Assembly (NCBI GenBank): GCA_900618425.1
Contig: UZAN01039973.1
Span: 22,412-86,411, forward strand
DNA from: Echinostoma caproni
Lineage: Eukaryota > Platyhelminthes > Trematoda > Plagiorchiida > Echinostomatidae
DNA length: 64,000 bases
Direction: 5' to 3'
Below the pieces are notes generated by a model. That model had not been told where the DNA came from. It ran no database searches and saw nothing but the letters and a program-made list of their open reading frames with translations. Positions within the stretch are counted from its first letter, which is position 1, and each line of letters begins with the position of its first letter. Shown piece by piece: positions 36,235 to 46,153 of this stretch. The position numbers and the translations under genes were made by a program.

Positions 36235-36497
36235 TGCTTTTCCAGTACGATGTAGCCGAATCTCGTGCCATTGATTGTCGTCCAGACGGACCGCACCACC
36301 ACCACCACTACGTCTGCTTGGTGGAACACGAATATCCAGTTCAACCAACCGTTTGGTCGCTTGAACCGGACTCGGTTGTCTTGCCGGTGTTTGACTTGTG
36401 GTTTTCGCGGGATCTAACACTCCGGTCACTGGAAGTTGAACGGATAAAGTGGGCCACCCGTCGGAGAGACCGATATTGAGCCATTGATTATCACTCC
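36235..36497 (-). CDS. nrxn: Neurexin exon, middle of LNS2
   Basis: A 263-base exon, phase 1 in and phase 0 out. Acceptor: gatcttccag; donor: AAAGCA then gtgagt. It continues LNS2 from the previous exon: SDNQWLNIGLSDGWPTLSVQL (strands D and E, with the L-x-DG turn), then a proline/threonine-rich insert of about 30 residues (VLDPAKTTSQTPARQ and on), a second strand VELDIRV, a glycine run from a GGT repeat, and DDNQWHEIRLHRTGKA, the conserved NQWH and following strand of laminin G-like domains. The insert is longer than in vertebrate neurexins that I know. A mariner element ends about 110 bases upstream of this exon. Reading through upstream remains open but runs into that element, so the ccag acceptor is preferred. 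Confidence 0.85.
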
Positions 36498-36604
36498 CTG
36501 GAAGATCAAGGATATTTTGGGAATCATAAAGGGGTAAATGTTGAGACTCGTTTGCACGGAGATGATAAAACAATAACTGAGTACATGAGAACGGGATCAA
36601 AAAA

Positions 36605-37855
36605 TCATGCGATATGAAGGCCGAGCAAGATAGTAACGAGGGGCAGGTGATCGGGAAAGGGTAATGTGAACTGTAATCCATTGTGAATAGGGTTCAATGA
36701 TTGCAACTTGCTCACAGAACCAAATATCAATACAGCCGCGCACAGCTCACAAGTCATACCCGGGTCGCTGTACACTCGGACTGTCGTAAGGATGGAGCTC
36801 ATTCGATGTCACTGTGGCTAAAATCAGTAGCAGTGGAGTGTTGATCGTTTGTAAGCTGACTTCGGTGATGACGCGCCTTCAAGAAGCACTGTTTATTAGT
36901 GATTTGGGGAATTCAAGCGTGGTAGGTGGTCCCCGATTGATGCGACACGGTGTAGTCGGCCTGTGGAGGTCACCACAGCGTGCAACATTGCTGCTATGCA
37001 AGCGACGTTGGATAGAGGGTGCGCGGGTGACAGTAGTTCTGCTGTCGCAGGCAATCGATATCTCATCGGGATCAATCCGCATCATCCCATATGATAAGCT
37101 CGCCTTCAGGAAGGATTTTGCAATCTGGGCACTCCATCAGCTCAGTGAGGAAGAGAAAGCAGTTCGGGGGAATGGTTGTCGCACCATGCTTGCCAGGTTT
37201 GAAGGTGGACGTTCTAATGCAATTTGGGAGATCATCATTGATGATGGGACCCGGATGTGCAGTTTCGGCTCAGTGACCAATCAACAGTCCGCTCGATGGA
37301 CTCCGGTCGGTAGGATGCCACCTAAGGAATTCCGACGTGAGCGCAACGTGGCAAAGAAGATGGTGGCTGTATTCATAGTAAAAAACGGTCATATGGCTAC
37401 TGTGCCGCTCGTACAACAAGGCAAAGTCAACGGAGACTGGTACACCACCCAATGCAGACCGAAATTGCTGGAAGCTGTTTCCAGGCTTCGTCCAAGGACT
37501 CGAGAGGGATTTTGCTGCACTATGACAACACACCTGCACACAGGTCCCATAGCTAGGGAGCGCATTCAGGATGTTGGTCACGCACACTGCAGTACAAATC
37601 AGGTTCCATGTGTCCTTTTGTGTTCCCAAATATCACGCTCGTGATGATGACAGCTGCAGTGAGAAAGCCTTTACTGAACTGATCAAAGGGTTACCCTCTT
37701 CGGCATGGTCGAGCTATTTCACCAAATGGTTTAAGTGCATGGAAGTGTGGGCATGAACACTGATGAAGAATAGTTGGAGAAAATGTGATTTTTTTGTGTA
37801 CTAATAAATGAATTATTCTGTGCATCCGGAAACCTTTTGCTCAGCCCTCGTATGT
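36605..37855 (+). mobile_element. Mariner-type DNA transposon, inactivated
   Basis: The plus-strand open frame 36814-37644 carries degraded mariner transposase motifs: RARFEGG-type (LARFEGGRSNAIWEIIIDDG in place of the DEtW region), SARWTPVGRMPPKEFRRERN (the W-x-x-x-x-x-x-P-K motif), VAKKMVAVFIVKNGHMATVP and VNGDWYTTQCRPKLLEAV. The catalytic HDNAPAH motif is reduced to TTHLHTGP, and the first DE is DD followed by G. The right end (37825-37855) holds ttttgctcagccctcg; its complement cgagggctgagcaaaa would be the terminal inverted repeat. The left end is a diverged match (ggccgagcaagatagtaacg). It lies about 110 bases upstream of neurexin exon 4. Confidence 0.75.
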
Positions 37856-38652
37856 CAACCAGAAATTGAACAGCTACATAATGAACAGCCCATAAAACAA
37901 AACTCTTTCTCAAAGCCTTTCGGAACACAGTAAGATTAAGCCTAATATTCTGTTGCTAAACATTTTTTGTCGGGAATTGTCTGCGGTCAAAATGAATCAA
38001 GACGGTAATCGCAACATGTTTGCCGGATCATATTTAACAGGTAGGAGCAGTTCGATCGCTCGGCAGAATAAATCAGCGTCACACATTCCATATATTGTGA
38101 TTCTTTAATACATGTGATTTTCAGTGGTTGATTAAATCCGTGCAATTAACATACCACTTGCTGCTCCCATGAACATTTTACTACAATTAAGGACAACACC
38201 GAAAAATGTATTCCAGCTGTCCGAAAGACTCTTCCGCGGTCGAATTCTCCGGTCATCTCGTGAAGGCCTACACTGTTTGAAAACCTGCTCATCCCGAATT
38301 TCGCCCACAGAAGATCACAAACACTTTTCAACCGGAACTTACTCAGATGTTCACAGTGGTTAGATAGTCTGGAATTGCGAAATACAACTGACAGAATTCG
38401 TTAATCGATTATTTCAAAGCAGCGTACTCAAACAATTTTTTGTTACAAATTCTTAGCCCATTTCATTTTGGTGTGCTGGTCAACCTGATTGTGATCGCCT
38501 CATTTTACTCGTTTATTTGAACTATTTCCGCTTTATTGGATTCCATTTACTGTCCCGATGTTTATCATCCCAGTTCATCACTAAGAAATCATGACACTGT
38601 GTGAACAGAATTATTCAAATTGTTGTTTGGCAGATTTGAATTTTGTATGTCA

Positions 38653-38838
38653 CTTGTGAAAAGTTCAGTAGCCTCGGTGGGATTCGAATCCACGCATGGA
38701 CGCGGCCTACGCTTTGTACGCGCATACTGTATCGATGTGACCTCGTAGCTCAGCTGATACAGCATGCGCGTACAAAGCGTAGGCTGCATTCACGCGTGGG
38801 CTCGAATCCCACCGAGGCTACTGAATCTTTCACAATCG
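38653..38838. repeat. Palindrome of two tRNA-like sequences
   Basis: Two arms of about 79 bases (38653-38733 and 38755-38838) are inverted copies with about nine mismatches, separated by roughly 20 bases. The right arm with the spacer (38738-38819, plus strand) folds like a tRNA: near-complete acceptor stem (CCTCG with CGAGG), anticodon stem TGCGC with GCGTA, loop GTACAAA (anticodon ACA), a variable region of about 14 bases, and a perfect T stem GTGGG-CTCGAAT-CCCAC. The left arm on the minus strand has the same anticodon and T arms (GTGGA-TTCGAAT-CCCAC) but its 5' part is cut off by the centre. Similarity continues about 20 bases beyond the tRNA 3' ends, so the arms were duplicated as larger units. 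Confidence 0.75.
38738..38819 (+). tRNA. tRNA-like gene or pseudogene, anticodon ACA
   Basis: Cloverleaf-like: T8, A14, T33 and a seven-base anticodon loop fall at the right places, with anticodon ACA at 34-36. The D stem has one mismatch, and GG at 18-19 is GA. The variable region of about 14 bases is long for Cys, the amino acid read by ACA, and eukaryotic tRNA-Cys normally carries GCA. It is therefore more likely a tRNA-derived repeat or pseudogene than a working tRNA. Confidence 0.4.
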
Positions 38839-39039
38839 ACACAGGAACAGAATTAATCAACATTCCAGCTCCAAGACCGGATGTTGCTCACACTTTGGTC
38901 ATCACACATACGCATTGGTTCGAGTCATTAGGGTCGAATGAGGGTGGATGACTGTCGTATGTGTGGTATTGGCCCCGGAAGACCGAATGTTATTAAAAAG
39001 TATTTTGGGGAGCATAGGGAAGGGGAATTACAAAGGCGG

Positions 39040-39390
39040 GCTCCGATCGCTTACGTTGTGACCAGAATGCGATTCCTAATTCCCTTAGATTGACGACTTG
39101 GAACGAGGCAAATGGGTCGAAACCCCTTGGCCACATCAATCGCGTGGTTTGACCCTGATAGATGTGAAAGGATTGAACTATTGCTGGACCTAATCACTCC
39201 ACTATTCAACCAGGCCGGGCGGTGCTCGCGGACTCGTTCGGATAAATGTCTGCTGGTGCGGCCAATGTCACTTGTCCCACAGGAGCAAGTGGACAAGCAG
39301 GCATGGAAAAAGACTGCAGAAACAGGCAATTTATCTTTGAGTTGAAAACGCTGAATTAGCCTGGAGCTTAATACAATGTTGTCCACTAAT
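39040..39390 (-). mobile_element. Penelope-like element fragment, GIY-YIG region
   Basis: The minus strand encodes STCSCGTSDIGRTSRHLSER, VREHRPAWL, SSILSHLSGSNHAIDV. The C-x-CG-x-x-x-IGRT, REH and S-IL-HL-x-x-S-H motifs mark the GIY-YIG domain. The catalytic second tyrosine (usually YIG or YVG) is replaced by aspartate here. Confidence 0.6.
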
Positions 39391-41689
39391 CGTTCTGGGT
39401 ATTCATTATGAAGGAAACCTCTTTAATTCTACTTTAATCCTCCAGTTGGACAATAGCGTGCTGAAGTGCTTCCCTTTTGCAACATTAGGTGTTTGGACCA
39501 AGCCCAATCACCTGGGATGTATTGACAGATGACCACAAAAGAATGCTGTTGATTTATCTCGGGGATTTACGGTCCGTGCTGCAGATGATGGCGCAGCGTA
39601 GACGTTCGTTGCAACTGATCATGGTTAACAACAAGTGATTGGGGAAAACGCGGTTTCTGATACGATCGTACCCAGCTAGGGCGGTGTATCCTACTGGTGG
39701 TTCTCATGGCAGCTTGCCATTTAACTACCAGCAATTTTTTCCATCGCATCCGGCTAGCTGAAAAATACTCTTATTCTTATTGATTTAAAGATTGCTGTGC
39801 AAATCATAAGACTGGCGTCTGTTTTTGTCATAAAAAAGCGATCGCGTGTGATAGAAATGTTACCCTCACTACTAGATAATGCAATGTTCCTTCATCCTCT
39901 CTGCTTGTACATCTGTTCTGATTCCACAAGTCCCACGTGGTATCAGAACACCTGAATGTGTGTATGCCGGCTTACACAGACCGAAAAGTCTCGTTTGGAA
40001 CAGACGTATACTAGTTTTAACAAGTACGCAAAATCATTGATCAAAACGTCCGACGGTAGATATGTATTACCCGTAATTACAGTTATGAACACACTTATAC
40101 ACTTCGGGAGGTAATTATCATTTTTCTACCGCTGTGTGAGAAACCGCTAGCCACATACTTTTGCGCACCTCCAAACATACTACTTAAATATGTGAGTATC
40201 ATCTCAGAGCACACCAATCATTTTAGTCCCCTCGGTTACTTTTACATAAACACAGACATCGATTATCATTTTTTATTGTTTTAAACTTAATGAATTTTAG
40301 AACCTGACACTGTTCTTCTAGTCCAATCTCCACAATAGGCCAGTGATTGCTTTCAAAGCCAAACATTCGTGTCTTGAAACACCAGCACAGCTTGCGTTAA
40401 ATTGAGCCTTCGACGAGATTCGAACCCAGACCACATCTCTCTTCATGCAACTCAGAGTGCTTTTCCGATTACGTCATTTTTCATCCTTTTAGAAATCCTT
40501 AAATAAAATTTGAAAATATTTATATGAATGAGAAAATAAATAAATTGACAAAACGCTGAGATGTTCGTCGTACGGACAACATTTATCCATCATGACTCCT
40601 AGACGATTAGTCGGACATCACTGGAATGTCAACACTGAGGTTCTTTCAAACATGTCATTCAAAAATTGATTCAGAATGATGACTCAACTTTGATCAGTGT
40701 CAAATGTAGTGCATACGCATTATGGATGCTCCCACAAGATAGCATAGTTCACATTACAAAATGTTACAAGAATTCAGCGAATCGCTGACTTTAGTACGCT
40801 GTGCCGATGTGACAAATCGGTGCCGTGTTCTGTTTCGGGAACACGCTGTTTTCCGTGTGATTTTGTTTCACATGAACTGCGCCATCTGAGCGATCTCATT
40901 GGCTTATCCCAAAGAAATATATCCCAGATTTTAATTGAAAAATGCCTATTGTTGGACGGTAACATATCTACGCGGTCAAGATGAGGAAATCACGGTGCGT
41001 AGCACACAGAGACGATAATTGTTGTGGAGCATGATATCCGCGATCCATACACCATGTATGGATAAATTGAAATGGGAAATAGACAGTGGTGTATGCTTTA
41101 CCAAAAACTATTCCTCAACACGCATGTGCGTAGTGAATAGGGTTAGTGTTGGGGGGGGGGTGGAGTGAGCAAGGATGCTTTCTTTATCTTCGACTGGTAT
41201 TGCAATAACCACTATCGATCGAAGGAATTCCATTGATCAAGTTGGCGTGATTATCAAGAACTTACGCGATACCGAAATCAAGTTTTATTCGAAATACGAA
41301 TCTGGGTGAACTGAACAGCACTCACATTTGTTGACCAGCCTGTACAGTAACAGATGGAATCACGGAAACGTCCGGTGATGTTGAGGCGGATACCTAGCCT
41401 TGTTTTGTCCCATAAAAACAATCCATGAGCCCATTGAGCGTGATTGGAAGGCTTGATGGATTTTTTACCAACTTCGGGTATAACGTATCAAACTCATTAT
41501 TTGGAAAAGTTAGGAAATTTCAATGAAGTATTTTAAACACGAAAAGACATTGTTTTATTTCAAATACTAGTCGGTGTGTCCACAAATAATCATTCTTGCT
41601 CTGCAAAGGATAAAATGTCGTCAGAGTGTGAAAGACTATTGTGTCAAATGAAATAATATCTTTGTGAGTTGTCACATCTACTTCGTAAG
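39391..41689. other. No recognised gene
   Basis: Within the GC-AG intron. Contains a tRNA-like fragment at 40385 and a G run at 41152-41161; otherwise no repeat partner or coding motif seen. Confidence 0.5.
40385..40450 (-). repeat. tRNA-like fragment
   Basis: On the minus strand, gtctgggttcgaatctcgtc is a good B-box-like motif preceded by gcactctgagttgcatgaag. No acceptor stem can be drawn, so it is probably a SINE or tRNA remnant. Confidence 0.3.
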
Positions 41690-42940
41690 CCATGGTACCT
41701 ACAAACAGTTTTATTTATTACGACACAAAAATAAGCGTTATGTTTTTCTTCAAGTATTCTCCACCAGCGTTCAGGCATACTTCCATGAACTCAAATTGTT
41801 TGGTGAAAGAGCTCGATCATGGCGAAGCCGGTTAAACACCCCTAGATCAGTTCAATGAATGTCTCTGCTGCAGCTGTTGGTGTCTCACATTGGATTCCAC
41901 GCATCATGCGCTTGACACTTGCGAATACAAAATGTCACACAGAGACAGGTCTGGACTGTAGGATGGGTGACCAACCTCGTATATGCGTTCTGTAGCTAGG
42001 ACGTCACCGATGACATGAGACCCGTGTTCAGGTGCGTTATATTGGTGCGGCAAAATCATTGGACGACTCCTGGCAACAGCGTCCAGTTCTTTCGACAGAT
42101 ATTGGGTGGTGTACCATTCTCCGCTGACTGTGCTGTACTGTACGAGCGGTACAATAGACATGAATACAGCCACCATCTGCTTTGCCATACTGTGCTCGCG
42201 TCGGAATTTCGGCATCCACTGAGGAGATTGTTGTTTGGTCCCTGTTTCGAACTTTTTTCACCCAGGTCTCATCACCACTGGTGCTCTCCAAAACTGCATT
42301 CGAACGTCCAGCATTAAACTTGCCGAGCATGGTGCTGCACCAATTCACCCCGGAACTGGTTTCTGTTAAGCACTGCGCTGATGGGGTATCTAGGGTACAG
42401 ATAGATCCCTTTGCGTTAGAGCTTCTCATGTAAAATGGTGCCGATTGATCCCGATGATATATGGATTGCCGGCGCCAGCTTTACTACTGTCACTCGTGCA
42501 CCTCCCATACAATATTGCCTGCACAACAACAATATTGTCTGCTGTAGTGGCCTCCACAGGTTGATCACATCTTATCTCGTCATCCCGTTACTGCCTACCA
42601 GGCTTGAATTCCATAAACCACTCAAATACACGGCTTCCTAAAAGTGCGTCAGCACCAAAGGAAGCTTACAAACAATCAGCACTCTGCTGCTTCCGCGGCT
42701 TTAAACCACAGTGGTATCGACTAAGTTCCATCCTTACGACAGTCCGAGTATATAGCGACCCTCGTATGACTTGTGAGCTATGCTCTCGGCTGTGTTCAAG
42801 TTTGGTTCTGTACGTTACAATAACAGATCAATATTCCCAACAGATTACAGTTCACGTTTTCCTTACCCGATTATCTGTACCTCGTACTCGTTGTGTACCG
42901 CTTATTCAGAAACATTTTTGCTCAGCCCTTGTACTAAAGA
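41690..42940 (-). mobile_element. Mariner-type DNA transposon, second copy, inactivated
   Basis: The minus strand encodes LGKFNAGRSNAVLESTSGDE followed by TWV, then in another frame PKFRREHSMAKQMVAVF, VSGEWYTTQYLSKELDAVAR and GHPSYSPDLSLCDILYSQ. DETW and YSPDL-x-x-CD are kept, but HDNAPAH has become QYNAPEH and frames are broken. The left end in element orientation (about 42935) is acaagggctgagcaaaaatg, matching the terminal repeat of the 36.6-kb copy; the other end (about 41700) is eroded. The two copies differ throughout, so they inserted separately. Confidence 0.75.
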
Positions 42941-43396
42941 AAAAGGGAGCAAAGGATATACGCATATAATTGCACGAATGATCTTTGACCACGATCAAGT
43001 ATGACCGCCTCTTTGTGTTTTCCTTTCCGTTCATCCTGATCAAGAAAGAAACTGAAACCAACGCTAAAAAACGAATGAGACCAAAATGGATGACAGTGTT
43101 ATCGATAGTCACCATTTGCCAGACAAACTGTTCACCACGGTGTCCTAGCAAAGGTCACGTGCCTATATTGATTTGTTTCCCGAAAGCGATTCGTGAGAAT
43201 GAAACAGAGTTATTAATACAGATGAACCGAGCCCGTCACGGTTCAATCAACCAATCACTGTGTACAATTTGACTCCTCTTACACAACCAATCACGCCCGT
43301 CCCGCAATCTGATTGGCGGGAAGACTTGGAGTACCATCCCCAGAGTCAGGCACCATCTCAAAGCTAGATCTACGAAATCCCATTACATTTTTATAA

Positions 43397-43398
<2 letters not shown>

Positions 43399-43432
<34 letters not shown>

Positions 43433-43433
43433 G
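43399..43433 (+). repeat. ATT microsatellite
   Basis: About 11 ATT units, 107 bases downstream of neurexin exon 3 on the gene strand. Confidence 0.9.
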
Positions 43434-43539
43434 TCTTCCTCATCATAATGGTTACATCACTTTGATCATGCACAAAGTGGATTGTTGATCAGGCTGCTGG
43501 TCAGATGAAAGTATGCATTCCGTGATACGGATCACTTGC

Positions 43540-43680
43540 CTGCATGAAAAATACTGGCATTTCCGTGTACCGTCTGCAATTCAATTTCAACCACTTCTTC
43601 CGTGCTGGTAATTGGCCGGTTGGATAATCGATTCACAATTGTTCCTTGGCCCGTGAAGCAGGTTAGAGTGGCTTGGGTTC
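43540..43680 (-). CDS. nrxn: Neurexin exon, start of LNS2
   Basis: This 141-base exon encodes the beginning of LNS2, an extracellular synaptic-adhesion domain. The acceptor is cattttcag; the reading enters and leaves in phase 1. The peptide has TQATLTCFTGQG, then RPITSTEEVVEIELQT and ends NASIFHAG. This fits the A-strand, the NPI-x-SS-type turn, the EI-x-L-x-F-x-T strand and the LM-x-H-x-G strand at the start of LNS2 in alpha-neurexins. The donor is unusual: CAG followed by gcaagt, a GC instead of GT but otherwise perfect consensus. The partner acceptor at 36498 restores a glycine codon and continues the domain. A GT alternative (GGCAA then gtgatc, phase 2) would not join in frame. The preceding phase-1 boundary suggests an EGF1 exon upstream, not found. 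Confidence 0.75.
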
Positions 43681-44197
43681 CTGAAAATGAGTGTCGGGAA
43701 ACAGAAAAAGTAAACAGTTGATTGACGGGCGAAATACTGTCCACGCTATTATCAAATCTAATTAAACATCATCATCATCCTCATTAGTGCTAATCCTGTC
43801 ATCGGTTTAAAAAGAACAAATCAATAAAAGGCGCCACCCAACTGTGGTAGTAGGCAGCTTCACTGTCACCACGCCTATGTTAATGTGGATCTAATGTGGT
43901 TCACCACACCAAGTACAGGGGGATTAGATAGACGGTTTCTATGGGTGAACAACCGATCCTCTTGCCAATGGGAATGCCCTTTTTGGCCATTCATCAAGCG
44001 ATACAGTGTGATAAAACAGAATAGCAAAAACTATATAATACCTCTCTAAAAACGGATTATATTCAAGTGGACCAATAATTATTTCTTCTTAAATGTTAGC
44101 GCACCACAAAAAGGAGATTTGAATTCTACGAACGATTACGTCTTCCACTATCACGACTATATCATTATCCTGCGGTTGCCAATTAGTCTGCATACAC

Positions 44198-44371
44198 GAA
44201 GTAATCGAGTACGAAGTTGGTTAATTGGATTTGGACAGTTTTGTGCCAATAACCAATTGTATCACTTTCTAGCAATTCCATAATCCCTGTTTGTAAATGA
44301 TACGTGATTCGTCCTTCGACTTTATTTTGGTCCGTGCAACAATATCCAAAGGACAGCCGTTTTGTCTGATT
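44198..44371 (-). CDS. nrxn: Putative neurexin exon, middle of LNS1
   Basis: A 58-codon minus-strand segment between a possible acceptor (catacag) and a possible donor (TACTTC then gtgtatg), phase 0 at both ends if these are right. The translation has RLSFGYCC, RITYHLQTGIMELLES and GYWHKTVQIQLTN. A strand followed by a short loop and then a G/N-x-WH motif and a strand is the usual middle of a laminin G/LNS domain, and position and strand fit neurexin LNS1. Other acceptors (aatcag) and donors (AACTTC then gtactc) are possible, so the ends are provisional. The phase does not match the 49.6-kb exon directly, so a further exon between them is expected, perhaps inside the 47731-48355 gap. Confidence 0.45.
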
Positions 44372-44399
44372 CTGTATGGTTCTTGATGAACATTCCACA

Positions 44400-45941
44400 G
44401 AAGACTAACATTCTCCTCAATAAATATACTACCACAACAAAAGAAATACACCAGTAAAGTAAGCATAAAACCCCCAATCGTTTTATTCGAAATGAGTTAT
44501 TGTTCGCTGGCCAGAATAACATGGAGTTCTTGAATCCATTTATTCATTTATTCCTCATTGACTTTCCTACTTAGAGCAGAAAACTTTTTGTATGTGGACA
44601 TAAATAGATGTCCCCATCCTACCCAGGAGCATGGATTTCTACCGGACTTGATGCCATCTCACCAGATTGTCTTATTTACGGCGCTAACTCCCTGACCTGA
44701 AATAATGCCATTTCTTCTCAATTAATCCCACTCCATTAAATACTTCTTTCCTTATAACTCGAGACCAATCTATAACATTCCCGTCTTGAAGAACTGGCAA
44801 TCTTATCCACCTATCAATCTATAGTCTTGACTTAAAGTGTTTACAAATGACCGGGAAAGCCATTCGTGATCGATTTTCAGTACTTTAGAATGCACTCCCG
44901 GAACCTTCCTTCAGTTTGTCTCTAGATCGAAAAGATTCACTTTTGGTTTCCTTATGCTCTGTTTTACTTGTTATTATTAGACACCAAGCAAAATCCGTCC
45001 GCTGTTCCATGTGGCACCAAACTTCCGTCTGTGACCCTCTCTATCTCTCTCTCCAGAAGTGGGTTAAGTTTGACGAAGTGACTCCCTACCCCCGATCAGT
45101 TAGTGTTCTTTGTATTGATAAATCTGTGTTCTCTCTCTTTTTGTATATTCATTTTCCGCTGATATATTTAATTTAACTATGACCTCTTGAGTACATGTTT
45201 CCCAATACGCGATTGTGAGATTCAATCAGGCTGTTGTTTACTATACTACGTACGCTCAACAACAACAACAACAAACAGCAACAAAAAAGAACACCGAAAA
45301 CCAGCCTGTCTTTGAACGTCTGTCTGGACCAGGGTAGATAGTGAACTGGATTGAACTACATTTGATACTGACTAGGCAACGGATGTCAATCAGAACAAAA
45401 AGAGGGAAGAATCACAGCGGAAACTGTGGGCAACCGCTAAAAGAAAACACCCAGAGTCGTTGGTCATTCATGACACACCTGTCGTCAGTCAACCAGTTGT
45501 TTTCTTCCCGGCGTTCAATAATGGATTCATGACCAGAATAACCTGGAGACTGTGAATATCACGGATGCTAGTTAACAAGATGTGTGTGGGCCCAGTTGAT
45601 TGGTAATCAGAGGAAGTTGGATCCCTTTGATTGCATAGTGATGTCAACAGACAGGCAAAGTGGTACAGACGTTTTAAAATAAAACTCTATAAAATTGGTA
45701 TCCGTTTAAACTTATCGTGCAGATACCAGAATCTGCTGATGAGGGTGAGTTCTCATTACAACCATTAAATATGGTGATAATGTTGAGTAAGTTGTTTTGT
45801 TTAAAGGGTGTTTAAAAACACATAAGTGATGGTGATCAATGCTCAGTCCGATGAGGATTGATTGAACCTGCATGTCCCGTTCACAAAACGGAGAGCCAAT
45901 CATGTAGATGGGTTGAGAACACACACACATACAAACATGGG

Positions 45942-45976
<35 letters not shown>

Positions 45977-46098
45977 CAGAATAGCTGACTGACTGACTGA
46001 CCAACTCACTGCAGCTGACTGACTGACTGACTGATTGACTGACTGACAGCCAGCTTAGTAGATAAATAGATAGATAGATAGATATATAGATAGAAACG

Positions 46099-46153
<55 letters not shown>

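Larger units (their letters stand above)
36498..43539 (-). other. nrxn: Neurexin intron with GC-AG ends
   Basis: Intron of about 7.0 kb in the middle of LNS2. Its 5' end on the minus strand is gcaagt after CAG and its 3' end is gatcttccag. GC-AG introns are a known minor class spliced by the major spliceosome and usually compensate with a strong match at the other donor positions, as here. It holds both mariner copies, a Penelope fragment and the tRNA-like palindrome. Confidence 0.7.

Noticed and set aside
36577..36681. Extension of neurexin exon 4 upstream to the actcag or attacag acceptors
   Set aside because: The frame stays open, but the sequence belongs to or borders the mariner left end and would add a long insert; the ccag acceptor gives an exact frame and domain join.
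36879..37629. Long minus-strand frames over the mariner element
   Set aside because: Shadows of the transposase frame on the opposite strand.
45945..46153. CRISPR-like array
   Set aside because: Tandem tetranucleotides without spacers in a eukaryotic intron.
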